From positions 91,038 to 155,037 of the forward strand of contig MGZJ01000036.1 in assembly GCA_001802645.1 (NCBI GenBank): a stretch of 64,000 nucleotides of DNA, given 5' to 3'. This stretch comes from Geobacteraceae bacterium GWC2_53_11. Its GTDB lineage: Bacteria; Desulfobacterota; Desulfuromonadia; Geobacterales; Pseudopelobacteraceae. The translations under genes were made by a program, and so were the position numbers. Within the stretch, counting starts at the first letter, position 1, and each line of letters begins with the position of its first letter. Positions 47,732 to 57,295 of this stretch are shown one piece after another. A model generated the notes under the pieces. That model saw nothing but the letters and a program-made list of their open reading frames with translations. It was not told the origin of the DNA and did not search any database.

Positions 47732-48184
47732 ATGACTCGCTTAAGACAACTACTAATATTAACCGGCATAATATTCTTGTTGTGCGGCACTACAGTGATA
47801 GCTGCAACAGACAAGCTGCCTAACTCAAACCATCCGCTGTGGGGGGAGTTTGCAAAATGCAGGTTTGTCCGGGATGAAGTTAAAAACCTGACCATGATCG
47901 GGTACACAATTGCAGTACGTAAACTAGATCGTAAAGAAATCACCATCAGCGGATTTATGACACCATTGGAACCAAGTAAAGAGACAAAACATTTTCTACT
48001 TAACAAAAACAATCCAACCTGCGCATTCTGTCCACCCAGCCGGACGAATGAGGTCATTGAGGTTTTTACATCCGAGCCGGTAGTATGGCATGACAAACTA
48101 GCGACTTTTTCCGGCACTCTGGTTCTCATCAACGACGCGCGGGTAAGAATATTTTTTAAATTGGAAAAAGCCGTTATGAGATGA
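47732..48184 (+). CDS. DUF3299-family exported protein
   Basis: A 150-residue protein with a signal peptide or anchor (LILTGIIFLLCGTTVIAAT). The core EITISGFMTPLEPSKETKHFLLNKNNPTCAFCPP with its Cys pair and the later FSGTLVLIND are typical of DUF3299. Relatives are often encoded with a MacB-like ABC transporter and a histidine-rich protein and are thought to take part in periplasmic metal handling. The two ABC genes lie convergent to it here. The ribosome site is weak. Confidence 0.75.
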   Translation: MTRLRQLLILTGIIFLLCGTTVIAATDKLPNSNHPLWGEFAKCRFVRDEVKNLTMIGYTIAVRKLDRKEITISGFMTPLEPSKETKHFLLNKNNPTCAFCPPSRTNEVIEVFTSEPVVWHDKLATFSGTLVLINDARVRIFFKLEKAVMR

Positions 48185-48203
48185 GAGCTGCCCCCTTGCT
48201 CAC

Positions 48204-49457
48204 TCATCGCCGCACCAATGTTTTGAAAATATCGATCCGATACACGCGGATCGCCGGCAATAATGCCGCTAAAGCACCTACCGCCAGGCTTACAGGCACA
48301 AGCCACATCTCTTCAATCAGAAACAGTCTGCCGGTTATATGAATATGCTTGGAGCTGGCAAGCCAAGCAGCGAAACTCTCCACAAAAAGATGCCCCGTGA
48401 CAACACCCGCTACCAATCCGACTATCGCAACAGCCAGACTTTCAGTCATCATCAGTTTAAATAGTTTGCCGGGACGTGCGCCGAAGCTACGCATCAAGGC
48501 CAGGTCATAACGGCGCTCATTCATGGCATTATATAAACCGGTAAATATGCCGAAGCCCGCCAGGGCAATCAAGAACCAGGCAAAGTACTTGATTGTTTCT
48601 GTGCCGGTCCCCATAAAAGTATTCAAGCGCGCAACTTCAAAGGCCGGACTGGCGGCCTGCATTGAAGTGGTGCTGTTGATTTGACGCGGGAGCTCCACGG
48701 CGGCTAGTGGCGAACTATAGGTGATCAACAGTGACGTAATCTCGCGGCCATGCCCTTGAGCATCGGCATGGCCGTCATCATGATGGCCTTGCGCTCCATT
48801 CTTGTGCCCGGCCCCTTCTGCATCATGATCGTGGTCATGCTGTTCATGTATATGCCAGATACTTTCCCTGCCGGTCAGAGCCAGACGGTCGATGGCGGTT
48901 CCGGTTTGTTCCAATATACCGACAACCGTATAGGGGAGCCCCGAATGCAGTTCTCCCCCTGTTGTGAGGCCGTGTGACCCCGCAAACGAATCGCCCGGAT
49001 TGAGTCCGCTTTTGGCGGCAACTTCCGCGCCCAGCACCGTTTCCATTTTTTTCTGCCAATAGCGCCCACCCGCCTTCAGTCGGGCGTTATAATGTTCCGG
49101 ATATGCCTGGGTAGTGCCAACAATTCGGTATCCTTGATAATTATCGCCAAGGGCGATAGGGATGGTTTCCTTGACTAGAGAATGTCTGCTCAGCTTTTCA
49201 GCTTCATCAAGCGAAATGTTGCCGGTGGGAGTATCAAGGTGAAATACACTGGAAAGAATAAGCTGCATGGGGCTGCCTTTGCCGCCAACGACAAGATCAA
49301 TGCCTTTCAGATTATTGGAAAATTCGTTCTGGAGCTGGGCGTTAACCAGCAGCAAGACAACGATCATCGCCACCCCGACGGCAAAGGTGGCAGCAGTAAG
49401 CGCCGTGCTCAATATTTTATGGCGTAGATACGCGTAACTCAGACTCAGACTGTTCAT
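48204..49457 (-). CDS. ABC permease with His-rich periplasmic loop (FtsX family)
   Basis: A 417-residue MacB/FtsX-type permease with four membrane helices (about 15-40, 285-310, 335-360, 380-405). The large periplasmic domain has a striking insert at about 202-236 with ten His and several Asp, able to bind zinc or other metal ions. Such permeases drive lipoprotein, peptide or mechanical work in the envelope rather than classic import. It overlaps the ATPase gene by four bases, and the DUF3299 gene is next to it. Confidence 0.83.
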   Translation of the reverse strand: MNSLSLSYAYLRHKILSTALTAATFAVGVAMIVVLLLVNAQLQNEFSNNLKGIDLVVGGKGSPMQLILSSVFHLDTPTGNISLDEAEKLSRHSLVKETIPIALGDNYQGYRIVGTTQAYPEHYNARLKAGGRYWQKKMETVLGAEVAAKSGLNPGDSFAGSHGLTTGGELHSGLPYTVVGILEQTGTAIDRLALTGRESIWHIHEQHDHDHDAEGAGHKNGAQGHHDDGHADAQGHGREITSLLITYSSPLAAVELPRQINSTTSMQAASPAFEVARLNTFMGTGTETIKYFAWFLIALAGFGIFTGLYNAMNERRYDLALMRSFGARPGKLFKLMMTESLAVAIVGLVAGVVTGHLFVESFAAWLASSKHIHITGRLFLIEEMWLVPVSLAVGALAALLPAIRVYRIDIFKTLVRR

Positions 49458-50092
49458 TGCCCCCCCTCCAGGGTGATCTGCCTATGAAAATGACGCTTGA
49501 TACGCTGGTCGTGGGTAGCGATCACAAGGCTTGCGTTCGCTGACGCGGCAAGTTGTAATAAAAGCTCCATCACGGTTTCACACGAGCGGTCATCCAGTGC
49601 CGAGGTTGGCTCATCTCCGACAATAATTCTGGGGCCGTTGATGACGGCGCGGGCAATCGCCACACGCTGCAACTGCCCCTGGCTCAATGTTTCCGGCTTG
49701 TGGTCCTTTTTTTCAGCAACACCGAGATGCTCCAGAAGAGCGATTGCCTTTTCCCTGTCCTGCGGGAGTCCTGCGGCGTATTGAGCCAAAAGCAGATTGT
49801 CCAGAACGGTCAGAGCGCCGACCATATGCAAAGTCTGGTAAATTATACCGATATGCCTGCCACGAAATTCATCCATTGCCACCCCTCGCAGTTTATGGAC
49901 GTTGCAACCGTCTATCAATAGTTCCCCGGCAATTGGAGCAAGCAACCCGGAGAGCGTGGAAAGGAGCGTTGTTTTACCTGATCCGGATGCGCCAAGGATG
50001 AGGCAGTGTTCACCTGTAAAAACAGACAAATGTGGCACTTCCAAAATCGCATTACCGTCATGACCGACGTTAAGTCCGTTTATTTCGAGCAT
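49454..50092 (-). CDS. ABC transporter ATP-binding protein (LolD/MacB type)
   Basis: A 212-residue ATPase. Walker A is GASGSGKTT (about 36-44), the signature is LSQGQLQR and Walker B leads IIVGDEPTSALDD. The length and the wording GIIYQTLHMVGALTVLDN fit the LolD/MacB group that pairs with FtsX-fold permeases such as the one encoded next. It supplies energy for that permease in the inner membrane. Confidence 0.88.
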   Translation of the reverse strand: MLEINGLNVGHDGNAILEVPHLSVFTGEHCLILGASGSGKTTLLSTLSGLLAPIAGELLIDGCNVHKLRGVAMDEFRGRHIGIIYQTLHMVGALTVLDNLLLAQYAAGLPQDREKAIALLEHLGVAEKKDHKPETLSQGQLQRVAIARAVINGPRIIVGDEPTSALDDRSCETVMELLLQLAASANASLVIATHDQRIKRHFHRQITLEGGQ

Positions 50093-50262
50093 GTGTTTTC
50101 CTTAGTTGGCAATAATCAGCACTACATGAAATTAAACCTGAGGGGCCAAGCAGTTGGACGAGAGTCCATTGAGAAGGTGTGGGTTGAAGGGCAGCAAGTG
50201 AGGTATAACGAAGTTAAGGAGATTCATACTATCTGACATGAATTACGTGTTAAAATCACTTA

Positions 50263-50952
50263 CTACTCATGACGTTCCGACATTTTCTGCAGTTTTTCCA
50301 TCTGGTGTACAACAACCCGATTTCCCTGCACCTCGATGATCCCCTCTTCCTTAAGCTTCCTCAGGGTGCGCGAGATAGTTTCGCTGGCGGTGCCGAGACG
50401 GGAAGCGAGTTCACCCTTCTTGATCCCCAGGTCGATATAGGTGATACCGCCGAAACTGGTTGAGCTTTCCGCCGCCCGTCGCACGAGAAAGGAGGCGAGC
50501 CGCGAGGTGACGTCGGCAAAGGAGAGTTCTTCGATCTGGCGGGCAAACTGGCGCAGCATGAGCGAAAGCGACACTACCAGGTTGAGGGCAAAGTTGGGAT
50601 TCCGGCTCATCAGTTCCATGAAACCCTGCCGCGGGAGGTACAGCACCTCCCCTGCTTCCATGGCACGGGCTTCTGCCGGGTACTTGCCGTCACCGAAAAA
50701 AGCGGCTTCGGCAAATGTTTCACGCGGCTTGACAAAATGGAGCACCTTCTCGCGGCCATCCGGAGACATGCGACAGAGCTTGATGCTTCCGGTTACCAGC
50801 AGATAAAAACCGGTGGCTTCCTCCCCTTCGCTAAACAGGGTTTCTCCCTTCCGGAAGGCACGCCGAACCGTAATAGCAGCAAGTTCAGCGAGATCCTCGT
50901 TCTTCAGACCGGAAAAGAGAAGCGGTTTTTTAAGTTGTTCGATCAGTTCCAT
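50263..50952 (-). CDS. Crp/Fnr-family transcriptional regulator
   Basis: A 229-residue regulator with a cyclic-nucleotide-binding-type beta barrel (about 20-110, EGEEATGFYLLVTGSIKLCRMSPDGREKVL) and a C-terminal Crp-type helix-turn-helix (KKGELASRLGTASETISRTLRKLKEEGII). The Fnr-type N-terminal cysteines for a 4Fe-4S cluster are missing, so it is not a classic oxygen sensor. The ligand and targets are unknown. It precedes transketolase on the same strand but has its own spacing. Confidence 0.88.
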   Translation of the reverse strand: MELIEQLKKPLLFSGLKNEDLAELAAITVRRAFRKGETLFSEGEEATGFYLLVTGSIKLCRMSPDGREKVLHFVKPRETFAEAAFFGDGKYPAEARAMEAGEVLYLPRQGFMELMSRNPNFALNLVVSLSLMLRQFARQIEELSFADVTSRLASFLVRRAAESSTSFGGITYIDLGIKKGELASRLGTASETISRTLRKLKEEGIIEVQGNRVVVHQMEKLQKMSERHE

Positions 50953-51025
50953 GGATTATCTTGCCGGAAAGCAGTTCCGGCGGAGGGGCCGAATGTACTC
51001 CGGGCCTCCGTCGGAAGCTTGTACT

Positions 51026-53029
51026 TTATTTTTTTACAAAAGCAGCGATCTTCTCCGCAACCTGCGGAGTGGTAAACCCGAACTGCTCGGCAAGAACCTT
51101 GTCGGGTGCGGATGCACCAAAATGTTCTATGCCGATAAACAGGCCGTCGCAACCGGTCAGGCGCCCCCATGGCTCCCCGCGTCCCGCTTCAAAAGCAACA
51201 CGCGGCACACCGGCAGGAAGAGTCTGGTTCCGGTACTCTGCCGTTTGGGCCAGGAATGTTTCCAGACAGGGAACCGAAACAAGGCGGGCCTTAATGCCCT
51301 GCGCAGCGAGAAGTACTATCGCCTCTGCCGCTATATGAACTTCAGAGCCGCTCGCCATAATGACCACGTCAGGCGCACCATCTGGGGAGGAAATGACATA
51401 TCCACCCTTAAGCGCGTCATCGGGAGTAAACGCAGCTGTCCGGGCAATTACCGGCAGCTTCTGGCGCGTCAGGATCAAGGCGGTAGGCCCGTTGTACTGG
51501 AGGGCAGCCTGCCAGGCCAGCGCGGTTTCAACACCATCGGCGGGGCGGATAACCTGAAGACCTGGGATCAGGCGCAGTGACGCAACATGTTCGATCGGCT
51601 GGTGGGTCGGGCCGTCCTCACCGACGAAGAAGGAGTCATGCGTAAAGATATAAATCGACTGCAGCTTCATCAGCGCTGAAAGGCGTACCGCCGGACGGCA
51701 GTAGTCGGCAAAAACCAGGAATGTCGCGCCGTACGGGATAAAGCAGCCGTAGAGGGCCATGCCGTTGACAACCGCCCCCATGGCATGTTCGCGGATTCCG
51801 AAATGCAGGTTGCGGCCGGCAAAACTGTCGGCCTGGACTGAAGCAGCCCCCTTGATGTCGCTGTTGTTGGACGGCGACAGGTCGGCGGAACCACCAACAA
51901 CCGACGGAATCAATGCTGCCACTTTTTGGAGAACGGCCCCTGAAAGCGCCCTGGTGGCACCATCTTTATCGGCAACTGCGGCAAGCAGTTCTTCGGTCAG
52001 GTTTGCCGGCAGATGCTTGTGCCACATTTCATCCCACAGTTTTGCCTTTTCCGGATTGGCGGCGTGCCATGATGCAAAACCGCGCTGCCAGGAGGCATGG
52101 CGCTGTTTCACCTCTTCGACCCGTTGCTGACAGGTTTCACGCACATCCTGGGGAATTTCGAACGGTGGAGCATCCCAGCCAAGGTTGGCGCGTGTGGCAG
52201 CGATTTCGTCCTTGCCGAGCGGCGAGCCGTGTGCGCCTGATGTCCCCTGGCACTTGGGACTGCCGAAGGCAATGTGGGTAGTAGCAATGATGATCGAGGG
52301 CTTGCCTGTTTCGGCTTTCGCAGCGGCAATGGCAGCAATGATCTGGTCGTTGTTGTGACCGTCCACCTTCTGAACATGCCAGCCGCTGGCAATAAAACGC
52401 CCTTCCACATCTTCGGACCAGGCGAGATCTGTTTTCCCTTCGATGGTGATGCTGTTGCTGTCATAAATGTAGATCAGGTTGCCCAGCTTGAGGTGCCCCG
52501 CCAGAGCAGCAGCTTCGTAGCTGATCCCTTCCTGAAGGCAGCCGTCGCCAAGCAGCGCATACACATGGTGGTTGATCGGCTTGAAATCGGATGTATTGAA
52601 ACGCTCGGCAGCCATTTTAGAAGCAATCGCCATACCGACGCCGTTTGCGAAGCCCTGGCCGAGCGGTCCGGTGGTTACTTCAACTCCGACCGTGTGGCCG
52701 AACTCGGGATGTCCGGGAGTTTTGCTCCCCCACTGACGGAAGTTCTTGATTTCGTCCATGGAAAGGTCGAAACCGAAAAGGTGCAGGAGCGAATACAGCA
52801 GCATGGAACCATGACCGGCGGAGAGAACGAAACGATCCCGGTTGGGCCAGCGCGGATCTTCCGGATTGAATTCGAGAAAATTGCCCCACAAAGCTACGGC
52901 ACAGTCTGCAGCTCCCATAGGAAGGCCGGGATGACCTGAGTTAGCCCTGTCTACTGCCTCGGCGGAGAGGATACGAATAGCATCGGCGCAACGCCGGGCC
53001 TTGTCTGCGGGGATCATGATGTGGTGCAT
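51026..53029 (-). CDS. tkt: Transketolase
   Basis: A 667-residue thiamine-diphosphate enzyme of the pentose phosphate pathway, close to the usual 660. [20 protein letters not shown] with later DSNSITIEG is the ThDP-binding motif, and [10 protein letters not shown] and [18 protein letters not shown] are conserved active-site stretches. The start at 53029 follows AAAGGA by six bases. It makes erythrose 4-phosphate, which the DAHP synthase nearby uses. It lies 20 bases after thiL and is probably co-transcribed with it. Confidence 0.95.
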   Translation of the reverse strand: MHHIMIPADKARRCADAIRILSAEAVDRANSGHPGLPMGAADCAVALWGNFLEFNPEDPRWPNRDRFVLSAGHGSMLLYSLLHLFGFDLSMDEIKNFRQWGSKTPGHPEFGHTVGVEVTTGPLGQGFANGVGMAIASKMAAERFNTSDFKPINHHVYALLGDGCLQEGISYEAAALAGHLKLGNLIYIYDSNSITIEGKTDLAWSEDVEGRFIASGWHVQKVDGHNNDQIIAAIAAAKAETGKPSIIIATTHIAFGSPKCQGTSGAHGSPLGKDEIAATRANLGWDAPPFEIPQDVRETCQQRVEEVKQRHASWQRGFASWHAANPEKAKLWDEMWHKHLPANLTEELLAAVADKDGATRALSGAVLQKVAALIPSVVGGSADLSPSNNSDIKGAASVQADSFAGRNLHFGIREHAMGAVVNGMALYGCFIPYGATFLVFADYCRPAVRLSALMKLQSIYIFTHDSFFVGEDGPTHQPIEHVASLRLIPGLQVIRPADGVETALAWQAALQYNGPTALILTRQKLPVIARTAAFTPDDALKGGYVISSPDGAPDVVIMASGSEVHIAAEAIVLLAAQGIKARLVSVPCLETFLAQTAEYRNQTLPAGVPRVAFEAGRGEPWGRLTGCDGLFIGIEHFGASAPDKVLAEQFGFTTPQVAEKIAAFVKK

Positions 53030-53049
53030 GGAAGTTCCTTTCATCTGCG

Positions 53050-54105
53050 TTATGTAAAATGGTTAAAACCTTCGGCTTGGGAATTAAACGGGGTACCATC
53101 CGGATTAACGACCGTCACTTCCGGAGAGCTTGTTACTATACCAATACGTGTCACCGCAATGCCACACTTTTTCATACATTCAGCAACTTTTTCACGCATG
53201 GCAGGCCGGGCGGTGAAGCAGAGTTCATAGTCTTCACCTCCGCAGAGCGCCATGCGGCAAACGGTGGCACTGTCCGCAGACATATGCTTGCGAAAAGCAG
53301 GCGAGAGCGGAAGATCGGCGAGGTTAAGACAGCCTCCCACAGACGACAAGTCGGCAATATGACCGTAATCAGCCAGAACGCCATCGCTGACATCGATCAT
53401 GGCGGTGGCAAGACAGGCTTCGGTGAGTGCCAGAGCAGCGGAGACCCGGGGCGAGGGATCGAGCAGGCGGTGGAGCAGATCTTCGGAAACCGTTTCGCCT
53501 TTTTCAAGCATATTCAGCGCCAGCGCCGCATCACCAAGCGTGCCGGTTACCCAGATGTCGTCATCCGGCTTCGCCCCGGAACGTCGCAGGATACGGGACG
53601 GCGACTGTTCGCCCATGATGGTTACTGAAATGGCCAGTCCGGAGCGCGACGAGCAGGTATCGCCGCCGATCAGCGCGACCCGGTGCTCTGTTGCCATCGC
53701 AAGAAAACCGCGCACGAAATCATCAATAAATGCCAGGGGGAGAGCCGGGGGTAGCGCCAGGGAAAGGAGCGCCCAGCGCGGAATTCCCCCCATGGCGGCA
53801 ATATCGGAAATGCTGACGGCCAGCGACTTGCGCCCCAGTAGCAGGGGGTCATGCCAGGAACGCCTGAAGTGCACATCCTCCAGCAGCATATCGGTAGATG
53901 TCAGCAACTGCATTCCGGGCGAAAGTGCCGTCACCGAAGCATCATCGCCAATACCGGTAATGACATTCTCATACGAAGGAACGCAGGTTGAAATGCGGGA
54001 GATGAGGCCGAATTCACCGATTTTCGCAAGTGTTGGGGCAGATGATGGGGTCACGATTTGATCAACTCTGTCTATCACCGGAGGAAGTAATCGTTCGGGG
54101 TGCAA
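53050..54105 (-). CDS. thiL: Thiamine-monophosphate kinase
   Basis: A 351-residue kinase that phosphorylates thiamine phosphate to thiamine diphosphate. The N-terminal GIGDDASV, the [15 protein letters not shown] loop, [15 protein letters not shown] and the GGDTCSS and [10 protein letters not shown] stretches are diagnostic of ThiL. The product is the cofactor of transketolase, encoded directly downstream in the same operon, which makes functional sense. Confidence 0.93.
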   Translation of the reverse strand: MHPERLLPPVIDRVDQIVTPSSAPTLAKIGEFGLISRISTCVPSYENVITGIGDDASVTALSPGMQLLTSTDMLLEDVHFRRSWHDPLLLGRKSLAVSISDIAAMGGIPRWALLSLALPPALPLAFIDDFVRGFLAMATEHRVALIGGDTCSSRSGLAISVTIMGEQSPSRILRRSGAKPDDDIWVTGTLGDAALALNMLEKGETVSEDLLHRLLDPSPRVSAALALTEACLATAMIDVSDGVLADYGHIADLSSVGGCLNLADLPLSPAFRKHMSADSATVCRMALCGGEDYELCFTARPAMREKVAECMKKCGIAVTRIGIVTSSPEVTVVNPDGTPFNSQAEGFNHFT

Positions 54106-54262
54106 ACCAATCCGGAACTGGCACGCATTGTAGCGTATCAGACTTTAATGGCAAGCAAAAACCATTGCGGATGTTAAACGAAATAATGTTGCAACGACCG
54201 TGGCGATATGCTAATTTTTGCGAGTTTATATATGCTTAGACACTACACAAAAGGAGCTTTAC

Positions 54263-55213
54263 GTGAAACTCATTACCACTACCAAACTGTTTACGGCCAC
54301 CCTCTGCGTGGCAGCACTTGTCGGATGCCAGGGCGGTTCAACTACCGGCGGAACTTCTGATGCAAAAAAAGAGGGAAAAGTTCTTGCCGAAGTCAATAGC
54401 GGCTCCATTACAACCGGTGACTTTGACCGCGAACTGAAGAATCTTCCCGAATACCTGAAAGCAATGGCAGACACCCCGCAGGGGCGCAAGGAAATGCTGG
54501 ACACCATGGTCATTCGTGAGCTGATTCTCCAGCAGGCAGCCAAAGACGGCCTCGACAAGGGCGCTGAAATTGAAGACAAGCTGAAAGATCTCAAAAAACG
54601 CCTGATCGTCGAATCATTCCTCAAGAAAAAGGTTGAGACGGAGTCCAAGGTATCTGATGAAGATATGAAAAAGTTTTACGAGCAGAACAAGGACAAGTTC
54701 AAATCCGGCGATCAGCTTAAGGCCAGCCATATTCTTGTAAAGACCGAAAAAGAAGCCAAGGATATCCTGGCCCAGATCAAAGCCGGCGGCAGCTTCGAGG
54801 AACTGGCCAAGAAGAGTTCCGTTGACTCCTCCGCCGCCAAGGGTGGCGACCTCGGCTGGTTCGGCAAAGGGAGCATGGTTCCTGCATTTGAGAAAGCCGC
54901 TCTTGCCCTTAAGGAAGGACAGATTTCCGACGTTGTCAAATCGGATTTTGGCTTCCACATTATCAAGCTGACCGGTAAACGCGCCGCCGGCGTGCGTCCT
55001 TTCGAAGAAGTCAAGGAGCAGATCAAAGGCGCGATCATGCCGTCAAAGCAGCAGGAAATCTTCCAGAAAATCAAGGAAGACCTGAAGAAAACTGCTAAGA
55101 TAACCGTCAAGGAAGATGTCCTGAACTCCATGGGCGGAACAAAAGATGAGCCGAAAGCAGAAGAGAAAAAAGCTGTCGAGGCTCCAAAGCCGGTTGTTCC
55201 TGAAAAGAAATAG
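54263..55213 (+). CDS. Parvulin-type peptidyl-prolyl isomerase lipoprotein
   Basis: A 316-residue PpiC/PrsA-like foldase translated from GTG at 54263 with AAGGAG six bases before. The lipobox LVGC places Cys22 as the lipidated residue, so it is anchored in a membrane facing the periplasm. A SurA_N-like helical part comes first, then the parvulin domain (about 150-240) with ASHILVKTEKEAK, GGDLGWFGKGSMVPAFE and SDFGFHIIKL. The C-terminus is Lys/Glu/Pro-rich. It helps fold exported or outer-membrane proteins and is paired with a second similar gene. Confidence 0.9.
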   Translation: MKLITTTKLFTATLCVAALVGCQGGSTTGGTSDAKKEGKVLAEVNSGSITTGDFDRELKNLPEYLKAMADTPQGRKEMLDTMVIRELILQQAAKDGLDKGAEIEDKLKDLKKRLIVESFLKKKVETESKVSDEDMKKFYEQNKDKFKSGDQLKASHILVKTEKEAKDILAQIKAGGSFEELAKKSSVDSSAAKGGDLGWFGKGSMVPAFEKAALALKEGQISDVVKSDFGFHIIKLTGKRAAGVRPFEEVKEQIKGAIMPSKQQEIFQKIKEDLKKTAKITVKEDVLNSMGGTKDEPKAEEKKAVEAPKPVVPEKK

Positions 55214-55239
55214 CGGCACCTGACATGCTCTGAACAGAC

Positions 55240-55277
55240 AAAACCGGAAGCGAGGGAGTGATCCCCCTTCCGGTTTT
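55240..55277 (+). terminator. Rho-independent terminator between the PPIase genes
   Basis: AAAACCGGAAG and CTTCCGGTTTT form a perfect 11-base-pair stem with a second short stem inside the loop. The T-run is part of the stem. It implies partial or separate transcription of the second gene. Confidence 0.8.
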
Positions 55278-55306
55278 GACATCTAAACGAAGAAAAGGGT
55301 TTCCTT

Positions 55307-56380
55307 ATGAAGCAGCGTATTTTGAAAGCAGCAACAGCCGCACTGGCGCTTCTTATTGCAGGAGGATGTGCCAGCAACGACGTTGCCGTATCCAAGGAAC
55401 CGGCGGCAGCAACACTGAAAGCTGATGCGGCAACCCTTTCTCCGGATGAACTGAAAAAACCGAAGAACGTGACCAACGCTATTATTGCCATTGTCAACGA
55501 CGACATAATCACCCAGTATGATGTTAACCTGGCAGCAGTCCCGGTTATCAAGGATGCGGAGAAGAAAGGAGCTGTGAATGACGCAGCCCGAAGCGCGATT
55601 CGCCGTAGCGTCCTTGATCGTCTGGTTGAAAAGAAGCTGACCGAGCAGAAAATCCGGGAGTTGGGTATCCGGGTGTCGGAAGAAGAAATTCGTCAAGCAA
55701 TCGATGATGTACGCAAACAGAACAACATCCCGTCGCAAGAGGCTCTGGAAACGGCTCTGGCCGGCCAGGGGCTTTCTTTTGATCAGTATCGGGCCCAGCT
55801 TCAGGAACAGATTGAAAAGCTGAAACTGATCAGTATGGAAGTCCGGGCCAAGGTCCAGGTAGGTGAGACGGAGATGCGTGAATACTACACCGCCAACCTG
55901 GCAAAATATACCGAAGAGGACAGCTACCGGGCACGGCACATATTCTTCAAGACCGGCGAGAAAGCATCCCCTGCGGAGATACAGAAATCAAAGGCCACTG
56001 CGCTTGCCGTTCTGGCCGATGCCAAGACGGGTAAAGACTTTGCCGAACTGGCAAAAAAGTTCTCTGAAGATCCGGCCGCCCGCAAGGATGGCGGCGATTT
56101 GGGGAGCTTTAAAAAAGGCGATATGCAGCCGGAACTGGAGAAGACGATCTTCTCTCTGAAGCCGGGTGAGATCAGCGATCTGGTATCAACCCCCATCGGT
56201 TTTCACATCATCAAACTTGAAGCACGGGTGACCGGCGTCACCAAGCCCTTTGAAAATGTCAAGGCAGAGATAGAGGAACTTATTTACCGCAAGAAATCGG
56301 AAGAGCGCTTCAGCCAATGGGCCAAGGATCTGCGGGGCAAAGCCAGTGTCGAGATCAAGGAACTGGACGGACTTCTGTAA
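55307..56380 (+). CDS. SurA/PpiC-like peptidyl-prolyl isomerase lipoprotein
   Basis: A 357-residue lipoprotein: LLIAGGC gives Cys21 as the lipid site. A SurA_N domain (about 55-200, NAIIAIVNDDIITQYDVNLAAVPVI) is followed by one parvulin domain (about 205-310; RARHIFFKTGEKASPAEI, GGDLGSFKKGDMQPELE, TPIGFHIIKLEAR). It is expected to chaperone outer-membrane proteins in the periplasm. It appears to be a diverged partner of the gene before it, from which a terminator separates it. Confidence 0.9.
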   Translation: MKQRILKAATAALALLIAGGCASNDVAVSKEPAAATLKADAATLSPDELKKPKNVTNAIIAIVNDDIITQYDVNLAAVPVIKDAEKKGAVNDAARSAIRRSVLDRLVEKKLTEQKIRELGIRVSEEEIRQAIDDVRKQNNIPSQEALETALAGQGLSFDQYRAQLQEQIEKLKLISMEVRAKVQVGETEMREYYTANLAKYTEEDSYRARHIFFKTGEKASPAEIQKSKATALAVLADAKTGKDFAELAKKFSEDPAARKDGGDLGSFKKGDMQPELEKTIFSLKPGEISDLVSTPIGFHIIKLEARVTGVTKPFENVKAEIEELIYRKKSEERFSQWAKDLRGKASVEIKELDGLL

Positions 56381-56413
56381 TCTGACGCCTGCTTTGTATT
56401 CCAAACGAAACAG

Positions 56414-56448
56414 AAACAGCCGCGCCTGATATCAGGTCGCGGCTGTTT
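56414..56448. terminator. Terminator after the second PPIase gene
   Basis: AAACAGCCGCG and CGCGGCTGTTT form an 11-base-pair stem, and CCTGATATCAGG inside it is self-complementary, with one bulged T. It lies between convergent genes and may serve both. Confidence 0.75.
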
Positions 56449-56475
56449 GGTTTCCATGCGTGTTGTACCTCCGTG

Positions 56476-57216
56476 TTACTCTTTACGCCGCAGGCATCCC
56501 AGGAACTCCTCGCACGTAAGCTGTTTCTTTCTGACCAGATGAGCGATCTCTCTGCTCATGGCAAGCTTTTCTCCATCCTTCATGCCATCTTTCAGCAGCA
56601 CAAACAGAGGGGTATTACTGCTGTACGGGTCCAGGCGAAGTCGCTCCTGCAGCTCGAATGCCGACATATCCGACAACATCTGGGTGGCAAACACAAGATA
56701 AACCGGGTGGATGGAGGCAAGAGCCAGTGCCTCCTTGCCGGTATACCCCTTGACGATTTCAAAACCGAAAGACTCAACCGCCTTGGCAAGTTTCTCTTCT
56801 CCGGTTCGCGATACCACCATTGCCTGAAGATCCCAGGTTTCTGTTTCTTCCGTCAGGCCATAGACCGCCAGACGATTTTGGAGATACTGCTCATCAATCG
56901 GCAGGGCAAAAAATCCGGCCACCGGAAAGACACCGCCTATTTTCCCCTTTTCACTGAGAAACACCGGCAACACAGGGATATTACGGGTAGCAGGAGATGT
57001 TTTTATCCTCAGCAGCGTTCCCCAGCCATCGTCGGAAAACGGCGAAATATCCAGCACGATCCCCAACGGTCTCCCGGCCTCAAGATTTTCATACTGCTCC
57101 AACCGGCACACATAGCCACCTGCTTCCAGATACGAGGAAAGAGTCTCTTCCCGTCCGCTTCCCGGCTTTATACCCAACATCCAGAGTTCCCTGCGCGGTT
57201 CGGTATTTTCTGCCAT
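56476..57216 (-). CDS. Double receiver-like protein
   Basis: A 246-residue protein from the ATG at 57216 (AGGAG five bases before). It has two receiver-like halves without an output domain. In the first (about 10-110) an Asp remains in GIVLDISPFSDDGWG. In the second (about 125-225) the phospho-acceptor region reads VYLVFATQMLSDMSAFEL, where the Asp is lost. It is best seen as a degenerate receiver pair working by protein contact. It follows hldE on the same strand by 80 bases. Confidence 0.65.
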   Translation of the reverse strand: MAENTEPRRELWMLGIKPGSGREETLSSYLEAGGYVCRLEQYENLEAGRPLGIVLDISPFSDDGWGTLLRIKTSPATRNIPVLPVFLSEKGKIGGVFPVAGFFALPIDEQYLQNRLAVYGLTEETETWDLQAMVVSRTGEEKLAKAVESFGFEIVKGYTGKEALALASIHPVYLVFATQMLSDMSAFELQERLRLDPYSSNTPLFVLLKDGMKDGEKLAMSREIAHLVRKKQLTCEEFLGCLRRKE

Positions 57217-57295
57217 AACTGCTCCTGTTATCAACCGACTTTGACTGACTAAAATGCTCTCATACCAGAAATCACGGTTAAAAACCAGATATTCC

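Noticed and set aside
50006..50236. A 76-codon plus-strand frame between the ABC ATPase and the Crp-type regulator.
   Set aside because: It begins inside the ATPase gene on the opposite strand, has no ribosome site and no recognisable features.
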